Below, one piece after another: positions 34,194 to 41,435 of a stretch of 42,305 nt of DNA. The translations under genes and the position numbers were made by a program. The notes beneath the pieces were generated by a model. The model was not told the origin of the DNA. It did not search any database and saw only the letters and a list, made by a program, of their open reading frames with translations. Position 1 is the stretch's first letter, and each line of letters starts with the position of its first letter. Source of the DNA: Planctomycetota bacterium (GTDB taxonomy: Bacteria > Planctomycetota > UBA8108 > UBA1146); contig DUAN01000041.1 of NCBI GenBank assembly GCA_012960845.1, positions 1-42,305 on the forward strand, given 5' to 3'.

Positions 34194-36848
34194 TTACGGG
34201 TCTGACTCAAAGGTAGGAAACGACCGCGGTTGAAAACCGTCAAAGATTTCGGTGAAGCCGAAATAGAACTCATCGAAGAGAGGTTCGCCGGTAGGTCCCT
34301 GATAGATCATCCCGGATTGGCCCAGAGGAATCATCGATTCGATTCTGACCGGCCCTTGCGGTCCCACCTCGACCACCTGGGTGTAGGTCGAGCGATCGAG
34401 CCAAGGTGTGGTCCAGACCTCTCCCACGACCTGCCCGGTGAAACTGATGTTGGCCCTGGGATGATCCCATGGCCTCGAGCCCAGTTGGGCCAGCGTGTCA
34501 TCGAGTGCCTGTACGATGATCCCGGCGGCGTGGGTCGGTTTCTGTGTGGTCCCACGATTCATGAACCAGTCGATCCGATTCTGCAGCACGGTATCGGATC
34601 CGGGTAATCCTCGGATCAACACATTGAAGAGCAGGTTGATTCCCTGCTGATTCCACTGAAGGCTCTCCGTATCCAGTTCATCCTCGAAGGTCAACTCGAG
34701 TACTCGGCGGATCCACTGGTCCTGTAAGGTCCAAGCATCAGCCTCCACTTCTGCAGTGGTCCAAGCAGACGGTCCACCCCCGATGAAGTAACCATCCCAC
34801 TCTCCGAGCAGGGCCAAGGCATCCAGTCGATCCGGATCTGGATCCGACTCGACCGCTGCGACAAAGGCGTCTCGAACGAAGAACCAGCGGTTCCCCCCGC
34901 TGGATCCGAGGTTACAGCAATCGGTCGCACTGATGGTCGGGGCCAGTTCACGGATGAACTCGAAGCTGAGAGGCCCCTCTTCGATGGCAGCTGCGATTCG
35001 ATCTTGCATCGCATGCGCCCGATGGAAACGCCCGTAGGCATGACCCGGATTCGCCCCACCCGCTGCTCCTCCCCCCGCCTTGTTGTTCCAGCCGCCGATC
35101 CAGCCTCGATCGGGATTCTCGATCGTCTTGCGCGGCTTGTAGGTGACCGGCGCGGTCCACTCCATCGTTCCATCGCCGAGTTGCGGTAAACGTGGATCGG
35201 CATCTGCGTTCCTCACGGGATCCAGGCCCGCCATCCAGTAGCCCACGTTCCCTCTACGATCGGCGTAACAGACGTGAAGTCCGACGCAGAATCGATCCAT
35301 CGCATCGCCAAAGTCATCGATGTTACGCGCCATCATGAAATCGAGATTCACATCGATGGTGTTCAACTCCTTGCCCCAGTGGGAGTACTTCCAGCTCGCC
35401 ACGGGCCCATCCACCGAGGAGGGATCGAGGATCAATGGTGCCACCACCGGACCGTGCTGGGTGCGGTAGACCGGCAAGTCGAGAAACTGGTTGTTACCCA
35501 GCGGTATCGTCTCGATCCGGTGCAGGAACAGGTCATCTACATCATCGAGGTAGATATCGACGGTATGGGTGTGGGCCACCTGACCTGACCAGGCGTGGCG
35601 CGGAGAGCGTCCGATGATGATTCCAGGCAAACCTGCCAGGGCCATACCAGAAACATCGATTCCTGCACCCCTCAGCGATCCCTCCACGATGATGCCGGGC
35701 GCACTGAATTCCATCTGCGGCCCGGAGTAGAGGATCGGATTGCCCGTATCTGTATGATCTCCCGAAACCACCCATGCGTAACTCCCGAGGCGAATCGGCG
35801 AGCCCAGGTCGGAGAGACGCTGGGCGGTACCGCCAAAGACATCTTCGACTCGGTCTCTCAGCGCTCTCAAGTTTTCAATCTGATATTGCTGAGGTAATGG
35901 CTGAGCCGGCGGGGATTCACCCTGGAACGGAATCGCGAAGTCCTCTGGAGGGATCATCGTCGGAGCCTCAGGATCATCGAGCCAGCGCAGGTCATCGAAC
36001 ATATCTCCACCGTCGATGGGATGTTGATCGATCAGTTCTGCCAGCAACAGTGCATTGTCCAGTTGATGAGTTGCGAGCGCCTCCGAATCGAAATTCCTCA
36101 ACAAGGTGACCTGTAGTGCCATCACATCCTGAATCGTCCACGGATCTGGCAGGATACCCAGCTGATGAAACTCATAGGGAAGCAGGTCAGGATCGGCAAT
36201 CACTTCCTTGATCCTACGATTCATTCCATCGATGTATCCCAACACCACTACTTTTCCAAGTTCAGAGACTCCTTCGAAACCATCCAGCATCTCCTGGTCG
36301 GAGTACCCCAGTAACTTGATGGCGATATCGGTATTGAGTTGACCCGCACCGAGGATCTCGGTGAGTCTGCCCGATGAAAGCCTGCGGAAGAGTTCACTCT
36401 GCCAGAGGCGATCGGTAGCGACCTCGTAGCCGAAGGCTTCATACAACTGATACTGATCGCCCCCCTCGATGAACCAGACTCCCAGTTCATCCCGGGTCAC
36501 GGTCACTTCAGGAATCGGCGGACAGACCGGATAACTTTCACAATCTCCGATGGCGGAGATTCCGCAGTAGGGATAGGGATAGTCGGGAGCCCGACCATCG
36601 AGCAATCTGAAACCGATCACCACCGTTGCATCTGCGAGATCCACATCCCCATCGGCGTTGGCATCCATCGCAGCGATGCACTCCGAGGCGGGACCGCCGA
36701 GATAGAGGTACTGGAGCAACCAGATCCCGTCGGCGAGATTCACCCGACCGTCGACATTGGCATCTCCACGGATGAATGGAATCTCCGCCGCTGACATCGG
36801 GGATACGGTCAGCACCACAATTATTATCCAATAGCCTACTCTTGGCAT
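34194..36848 (-). CDS. Penicillin acylase family hydrolase with N-terminal dockerin-like module
   Basis: 884 residues from ATG 36848, with AGGAGG nine bases before; the frame continues to 37127 but without signal. Signal peptide ~1-20. Residues 25-105 are a paired dockerin-like module (RGDANVDGRVNLADGIWLLQ, DANADGDVDLADATVV) with a Cys pair. The rest is an Ntn-hydrolase of the penicillin amidase family (PF01804), normally self-cleaved to two chains: alpha segment FEAFGYEVATDRLWQSELFRR, then the nucleophile region LGSYAWVVSGDHTDTGNP with S356 as the N-terminal residue of the beta chain. Usually Asn follows this Ser; here it is Tyr357. It should cleave acyl amides such as N-acyl lactones or peptides; substrate unknown. 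Confidence 0.88.
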   Translation of the reverse strand: MPRVGYWIIIVVLTVSPMSAAEIPFIRGDANVDGRVNLADGIWLLQYLYLGGPASECIAAMDANADGDVDLADATVVIGFRLLDGRAPDYPYPYCGISAIGDCESYPVCPPIPEVTVTRDELGVWFIEGGDQYQLYEAFGYEVATDRLWQSELFRRLSSGRLTEILGAGQLNTDIAIKLLGYSDQEMLDGFEGVSELGKVVVLGYIDGMNRRIKEVIADPDLLPYEFHQLGILPDPWTIQDVMALQVTLLRNFDSEALATHQLDNALLLAELIDQHPIDGGDMFDDLRWLDDPEAPTMIPPEDFAIPFQGESPPAQPLPQQYQIENLRALRDRVEDVFGGTAQRLSDLGSPIRLGSYAWVVSGDHTDTGNPILYSGPQMEFSAPGIIVEGSLRGAGIDVSGMALAGLPGIIIGRSPRHAWSGQVAHTHTVDIYLDDVDDLFLHRIETIPLGNNQFLDLPVYRTQHGPVVAPLILDPSSVDGPVASWKYSHWGKELNTIDVNLDFMMARNIDDFGDAMDRFCVGLHVCYADRRGNVGYWMAGLDPVRNADADPRLPQLGDGTMEWTAPVTYKPRKTIENPDRGWIGGWNNKAGGGAAGGANPGHAYGRFHRAHAMQDRIAAAIEEGPLSFEFIRELAPTISATDCCNLGSSGGNRWFFVRDAFVAAVESDPDPDRLDALALLGEWDGYFIGGGPSAWTTAEVEADAWTLQDQWIRRVLELTFEDELDTESLQWNQQGINLLFNVLIRGLPGSDTVLQNRIDWFMNRGTTQKPTHAAGIIVQALDDTLAQLGSRPWDHPRANISFTGQVVGEVWTTPWLDRSTYTQVVEVGPQGPVRIESMIPLGQSGMIYQGPTGEPLFDEFYFGFTEIFDGFQPRSFPTFESDP

Positions 36849-36984
36849 CCTGAACACCTCCTGGGATTCTATCCACCATCGTATCAGTGCTGGTATCCAG
36901 TACGAGCCCCTGTTGGCCTTCCACCTGAGACGGGTAGAATGGGAGCACAGGCGCATCCCAGTAGATGGCCGGTGGAGGGTTCCC

Positions 36985-37974
36985 ATGATCAGAATTCCGG
37001 CTCTATTCGTCCTGATACTACTGACCAGTACTGCCCTCTCGGCCGGAGAACCGATCGAGACCGCCTTCGTCGCATCCGGGGTGGAGATCGTCGGCGGCGA
37101 ACTGGGAGCGGTGGCGGACCTGCTCAACCCCGTGCTCCAGGATCAATTTGATAGCGGCGGGATCCGCAACCTGCTCGAGGTCCAGAATCTCGATGATCTG
37201 TCGATGCAGAACGACCCGGAAGTCGCAGTCGCTGCGTTCCCAGGTCTCGATCAAGATGGTGACCCTGGAAATGACTTCGATGGTGACAACCTGTTCCAGG
37301 TCGACCCCCTCGGCCTCAATGCTGACGGCCAACCACTGACAGTCTTCACACCAGGATCGATCACCAACGGGTTGCTGATCGCTGGACCCGCTGACCTGGA
37401 CCTGGGCGGTGGCCTGGTGATTCCCGGTACGATACTCGAGGGCACCATTGCGGTAGGTGGATCATCGCTGATCACTCCAGCCATCGCGGCAGCCATTCCG
37501 GTGGCAATCTTCGATGCCATTCCCGCTCCAGCGCCCTTCGATGGTTTCCCCTTCAATTACGATACACTGACACAGGTCCTCGGATTCCTGGGAGTCAATC
37601 CCGACGTGGACACCGATGGCGATGGTGTCATGGATGCTTTTTCGGTGGAATTCGTGCTGGCATTTGTTTCCTGTCAGATCATCTACCCCAGCGGCGATCC
37701 CCTCTTCCTCCGCGGAGACCTCAATGATGACGGGACGATGGATCTGAGCGATGGAATCAGCTTGCTCAGCTATCTGTTCACCAGTGGAACCGAACCCGGT
37801 TGCCTCGACGGTGGCGATACCAATGATGATGGAACTCTGAACCTCGCAGATGCCATCGTCATCCTCAGCCACCTCTTCACCGGTGGGCCACCACCCATGG
37901 ACCCATACACTGGCTGCGGAATCGACCCGACCGCCGATAGCATCGACTGCACGACAAGCCCTGGAAGCTGTTAG
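36985..37974 (+). CDS. Secreted hypothetical protein with dockerin-like C-terminal module
   Basis: 329 residues from ATG 36985 with GGAGGG seven bases before. Signal peptide ~1-19. Residues 20-235 are Asp-, Gly- and Leu-rich without a recognised domain, including DQDGDPGNDFDGDN and DTDGDGVMDAF that look like extra calcium sites. From 241 is the paired module RGDLNDDGTMDLSDGISLLS and DTNDDGTLNLADAIVILSHL, closing with CGIDPTADSIDC. It is divergent from the acylase gene (136 bp apart), so both may share regulation. It ends 9 bp before the DUF188 gene stop. Confidence 0.8.
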   Translation: MIRIPALFVLILLTSTALSAGEPIETAFVASGVEIVGGELGAVADLLNPVLQDQFDSGGIRNLLEVQNLDDLSMQNDPEVAVAAFPGLDQDGDPGNDFDGDNLFQVDPLGLNADGQPLTVFTPGSITNGLLIAGPADLDLGGGLVIPGTILEGTIAVGGSSLITPAIAAAIPVAIFDAIPAPAPFDGFPFNYDTLTQVLGFLGVNPDVDTDGDGVMDAFSVEFVLAFVSCQIIYPSGDPLFLRGDLNDDGTMDLSDGISLLSYLFTSGTEPGCLDGGDTNDDGTLNLADAIVILSHLFTGGPPPMDPYTGCGIDPTADSIDCTTSPGSC

Positions 37975-37983
37975 ATCGGTCGA

Positions 37984-38454
37984 TCAGGACCCAGATTGGC
38001 CCAGTCGCCGAGACACTCCCTGGATCACTCGATCGAGTGCCTGGAGAAATGCGGAGCGGTCGCGATGGTCAAAAGGAGAGGGCCCCGAGGTGGGCAATCC
38101 AAGATCTCGCAGATGGGTCGCCAGGTCTCGACGCGCCAGCGCTTCCCCGACCGACTCCTCATCGAGGATCCTGCCATGGGGAGAAACCACCTCAGCACCC
38201 ACGGCAACACAGCGTGCGGCCAGCGGAATATCTCCGGTGACCACCACCGTCTTCTCGTTACAGTTTTCTGCGATCCAGTCGTCAGCCGCATCGAACAGAG
38301 CGGCCACCACCTGGAGCCGACATCTGGGTCCGTTGGGGATTCGCATCTGGCGGTTAGCGACAAAGATCACCGAGAGATCGAGGCGCTTCGCGACCTTCAC
38401 CACCTCATCCTTGACGGGACACCCGTCGGCGTCGACGACCAGCTGAATGTTCAT
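37984..38454 (-). CDS. DUF188 (YaiI/YqxD) family protein
   Basis: 156 residues from ATG 38454. The NYN/PIN-like DUF188 (PF02639) motifs are clear: VVDADGCPVKDEVVKVAKRL, VANRQMRIPNG, VVVTGDIPLAARCVAVGAEV and SPHGRILDEE. Asp residues cluster as in nuclease-like folds, and the function is unproven. It lies 37 bp downstream of the thioredoxin/SPATA20-like gene on the same strand and is probably co-transcribed. Family assignment is firm. Confidence 0.92.
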   Translation of the reverse strand: MNIQLVVDADGCPVKDEVVKVAKRLDLSVIFVANRQMRIPNGPRCRLQVVAALFDAADDWIAENCNEKTVVVTGDIPLAARCVAVGAEVVSPHGRILDEESVGEALARRDLATHLRDLGLPTSGPSPFDHRDRSAFLQALDRVIQGVSRRLGQSGS

Positions 38455-38491
38455 CGATCCAGGCTCTCTAGTGGCTTGGGGGCAGCCGTTT

Positions 38492-40786
38492 TCAACGAGA
38501 GCCTTTCGGTTCCTTCTTCTCCACCGCATCGCTGGTGGGATCCGATTCAGCCGGAGTGACCTGTTCCTCTGGAGTCTTTTCCTCATTCTCACGTGCGATC
38601 TCTTCCAGCCTCAGTGAAAGAGCACCGACATCGGAAGTGGGAAGATCACACTGCTGATGGACACACAGATAGGCACACGGCTCTCCTTCGAGGAGCCCTC
38701 GATCCGCCAGCAGCGCGACCACTTCAGCTGCCCGATCCCCCTTCTCTCCGGGCGATCGCAGTGCCACGATCGGAAAGGGCACCTTGGAATGGGTCACGGC
38801 ATCGATCAGGTTTCGGGTTTCCACTGCTGTCGGATCTCCGACCACTGCGACCGCCGGAGCCGCACGCGACATCGCCTGAACCGCCAGAAGCAATTCTGCC
38901 GAACCGGTCGGATAGGGTCCAATCGAGCGCAATCCTGCAGCGATGATGTGTTCCCCCGCCTCGCGGTACTCGCTGGTCCCGGTCAACTCGTAGAGACGTA
39001 ACAAGGTTCGTGCCACGGTGGCATTGCCCGACGGAATCGCACCATCAAAGAACTCCTGTCTCCGCCCGAGCAACACCTCGGCTCCCGCTGGAGCCTCGAA
39101 CAGACCACCGTCCGCCTCGAGCGGACCGAACTCCTTGAGGATCACTCGCCAGGAACGGATCGCCTCGGCCACGAATTCGACCTCGAAGGTCGCATCGTAG
39201 AGATCGAGACAACATTTCATCCATAACGCCGCATCTTGAAGGGTTGCGGGGTTGCCGGAGACCTGTGCCGTCTCCTGTTCCCCACCATCGCGGGAGGAGA
39301 TTCCATCGGGATAGTCTCGACGCCTCTGAAATTGATCTTCCAGCACCAGAGATCCCTTCATCGAGGAGTAGGCTGCCACCGCCGCCTGACGGAATCGAGG
39401 CAAATCCAGCAGCGCCGCGCCACGTGCCAGCGCCGAGATGGCGAGTGCATTCCAGCCCAGCACCACCTTCGGATCTCGTTTGGGCGCCACTCGATGCGCA
39501 CGATGGCCCTTCATCAGGGCCACTCCCGCGACAAATTTCTGTACCGCCTGATTCAAATCGATCGACAGTGACCTTGCCGCCTGCTCGATCGACATCGCCT
39601 TGCGAGCGACGCTCGCCTCTCCCCCCTCGAAGTTGCCCTTCTCGGAGATCCCCAGAACCTTGCAGATGAGGGGGGTCGAATCCTCACCCACCACTTCCTT
39701 CACCTGCTCTGGAGTCCAGACGTAGTAAGAGCCCTCCACCCCTCCAGAATCCGCATCCCATGAGCCTGCGAATCCTCCATCGGGGAGCATGAACTGTTCC
39801 AGCAAGGCATCGCAGGTGGCGACCCCGACTGCGGTCAGTTGTGGATCATCGGTGATCCTCCCCGCCTCGAAGTAACTTTCCGCCAGCGATCCCTGGTTGT
39901 AGAGCATCTTCTCGAAGTGCGGCACCTGCCACTGGGCATCGACACTGTAGCGATGGAACCCGCCACCCACCTGGTCATAGATCCCGCCGTTGGCCATCGC
40001 GTAGAGCACCGAAACTCCTCGATCGATGGAGGCTTGATCGCCACGCATCTTTCCCTCGCCGATCAAAAATTGCAGCAATCTGGGGTTGGGAAAGCGTGGA
40101 GCCTTACCAAAGCCGGCAGGATCCGCGGTGTAACTCCTGGCAGCGCCATCGATCCCTCCAGCGAGGTACCCTTGCGCTTCAATACCATCAAAACTGCGCT
40201 TCGCCCGATCCAACAGGTGGGCATTCAGTTTTCCTGCGCTGTCGCTGATCTGTTCCCGATCCTCACTCCAGGCCTTGGAGATGGAACCGAGCAACTCGAT
40301 GAATCCAGGTCGATTGAACCGTGCTCGCGGCGGAAAATAGGTCCCACCGAAGAACGGTTTCAAGTCATGGAGTAAGAATGCCGAGAGCGGCCAACCCCCT
40401 CCACCGGTCATCGCCCTCACCGCATCCATGTAGGCATCATCGACGTGAGGAAGATCTTCTCGGTCGACCTTGATGGAGATGAAATTCTCGTTCATGAACG
40501 CAGCGATCGCGGGATCGGAGAAGGACTCCCGCCGCATCACATGACACCAGTGGCATGACGAGTAACCGATCGACAGGAAGATGGGACGATCCAGTTTCTT
40601 CGCCTGCTCGAATGCCTCTTCCCCCCAGGGATACCATTCGACGGGATTCTCCGCATGTTCCCGCAGGTAGGCGCTGGGGCTATCGGCCAGTCTCCAACCT
40701 CCCACCTGGGCTTCTCCAGCTTCTTGTGCTCGCCCCTGGATACCGGCACAGAAAAGAGTGCAGGTGCAGATGATCCATCGATTCAT
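38492..40786 (-). CDS. Exported thioredoxin-domain protein of the SPATA20/YyaL (DUF255) family
   Basis: 764 residues, ATG 40786 preceded by GGAGG. Signal-like N-terminus (WIICTCTLFCAGIQGRAQ). The thioredoxin-like front carries C78-H-W-C81 in GYSSCHWCHVMRRESF, followed by DREDLPHVDDAY, GGGGWPLSAFL and GGTYFPP. The remainder is an (alpha/alpha)6-barrel like that of cellulase/mannose-epimerase folds (GGGFHRYSVDAQWQVPHFEK, FAGSWDADSGGVEGSYYVW). Most homologues have no signal peptide, so secretion is uncommon. The tail is long and acidic. The structured intergenic region 40787-40960 lies upstream. Confidence 0.9.
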   Translation of the reverse strand: MNRWIICTCTLFCAGIQGRAQEAGEAQVGGWRLADSPSAYLREHAENPVEWYPWGEEAFEQAKKLDRPIFLSIGYSSCHWCHVMRRESFSDPAIAAFMNENFISIKVDREDLPHVDDAYMDAVRAMTGGGGWPLSAFLLHDLKPFFGGTYFPPRARFNRPGFIELLGSISKAWSEDREQISDSAGKLNAHLLDRAKRSFDGIEAQGYLAGGIDGAARSYTADPAGFGKAPRFPNPRLLQFLIGEGKMRGDQASIDRGVSVLYAMANGGIYDQVGGGFHRYSVDAQWQVPHFEKMLYNQGSLAESYFEAGRITDDPQLTAVGVATCDALLEQFMLPDGGFAGSWDADSGGVEGSYYVWTPEQVKEVVGEDSTPLICKVLGISEKGNFEGGEASVARKAMSIEQAARSLSIDLNQAVQKFVAGVALMKGHRAHRVAPKRDPKVVLGWNALAISALARGAALLDLPRFRQAAVAAYSSMKGSLVLEDQFQRRRDYPDGISSRDGGEQETAQVSGNPATLQDAALWMKCCLDLYDATFEVEFVAEAIRSWRVILKEFGPLEADGGLFEAPAGAEVLLGRRQEFFDGAIPSGNATVARTLLRLYELTGTSEYREAGEHIIAAGLRSIGPYPTGSAELLLAVQAMSRAAPAVAVVGDPTAVETRNLIDAVTHSKVPFPIVALRSPGEKGDRAAEVVALLADRGLLEGEPCAYLCVHQQCDLPTSDVGALSLRLEEIARENEEKTPEEQVTPAESDPTSDAVEKKEPKGSR

Positions 40787-40813
40787 TTGGTCCTCCGTCA
40801 GCAGGTATCCTAT

Positions 40814-40843
40814 GGTTACCCTACCCTCCGGGGGAGGGTAACC
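40814..40843. promoter_or_regulatory. Inverted repeat in the divergent gap
   Basis: GGTTACCCT (40814-40822) is complementary to AGGGTAACC (40835-40843). A competing inner hairpin ACCCTCC (40823-40829)/GGAGGGT (40833-40839) uses overlapping bases, so the two are mutually exclusive. It lies 27 bp upstream of the SPATA20-like start codon, thus probably in its 5' leader. Confidence 0.55.
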
Positions 40844-40863
40844 TGTAGAAACCAGGTCGAACT

Positions 40864-40893
40864 ACCCCGAAATACCACGACACAATGTTGATA
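40864..40893 (-). repeat. Bipartite motif, copy 2
   Basis: On the minus strand TATCAACATTG (40893-40883), eight bases, then TATTTCGGGGT (40874-40864). Both 11-mers are identical to copy 1 at 31364-31388. It lies between divergent genes, upstream of both starts. Confidence 0.6.
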
Positions 40894-40898
40894 TTTTG

Positions 40899-40926
40899 CG
40901 GTAGAAACTTCAGCGATTCCGGTAGA
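40899..40926 (+). promoter_or_regulatory. Two direct CGGTAGA heptamers
   Basis: CGGTAGA at 40899-40905 and 40920-40926, start to start 21 bp or two helical turns. They lie 35-60 bp before the start of the four-helix membrane protein, a position suited to an activator or repressor. Confidence 0.3.
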
Positions 40927-40960
40927 TTGGCTCTCCCAACCTCAGCGAAAAGGAGTACGG

Positions 40961-41386
40961 ATGACTGATAAAGAAGGTCTAGCCAAACAAGGGCAACCGA
41001 TCTGGATCTTGATCCTGCAAGGACTCTACGGTGGATTTTTCATCCTGATGGGTCTCAATGGGTTTTTTCATTGGTTTTCACCCGGGGGTGACCAGCCGCC
41101 GACCAATCCAGAAGCGACCGGCGCGTTCTGGGGTGGAATCACCGCCAGTGGATACATGTCCAACCTGATCTTTGCCACTCAGGCGGCCAGTGGATTGTTG
41201 ATCGCTTCGAGTCGGATGAGCGCCTTCGGACTGATTCTGCTGAGTCCGGTGCTGGTCAACATCGTTGGGTATCATCTCTACGTGGAACCCAATGGCCTGG
41301 AGATGGCCTTCGGGCTCTCTGCGGTGCATCTGGTTCTGGCATGGTGCCACCGCAAGAGTTATCAGCCGCTCTTTTGCAACTGCTAG
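40961..41386 (+). CDS. Small four-helix membrane protein (DoxX-like topology)
   Basis: 141 residues, ATG 40961 with AAAAGGAG seven bases before. Four hydrophobic segments are at about 14-36, 62-83, 86-107 and 111-130. The loop after helix 1 has FFHWFSPGGDQPP. The topology resembles DoxX-type membrane proteins but no diagnostic motif is certain. The end LFCNC holds two cysteines. It is divergent from the SPATA20-like gene across a structured 174-bp gap and converges on the DUF885 gene. Confidence 0.75.
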   Translation: MTDKEGLAKQGQPIWILILQGLYGGFFILMGLNGFFHWFSPGGDQPPTNPEATGAFWGGITASGYMSNLIFATQAASGLLIASSRMSAFGLILLSPVLVNIVGYHLYVEPNGLEMAFGLSAVHLVLAWCHRKSYQPLFCNC

Positions 41387-41403
41387 CCTGACATCGGGGT
41401 CGT

Positions 41404-41435
41404 GTCCGCCGGGGAAATTTCACTCTCCGGCGGGC
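41404..41435 (+). terminator. Hairpin between convergent genes
   Basis: GTCCGCCGGGG (41404-41414) pairs with CTCCGGCGGGC (41425-41435), with two G-T pairs and a ten-base loop. It follows the membrane protein stop by 17 bp and includes the DUF885 stop codon (41420-41422), so it could end transcription from the left. No T-run. Confidence 0.45.
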
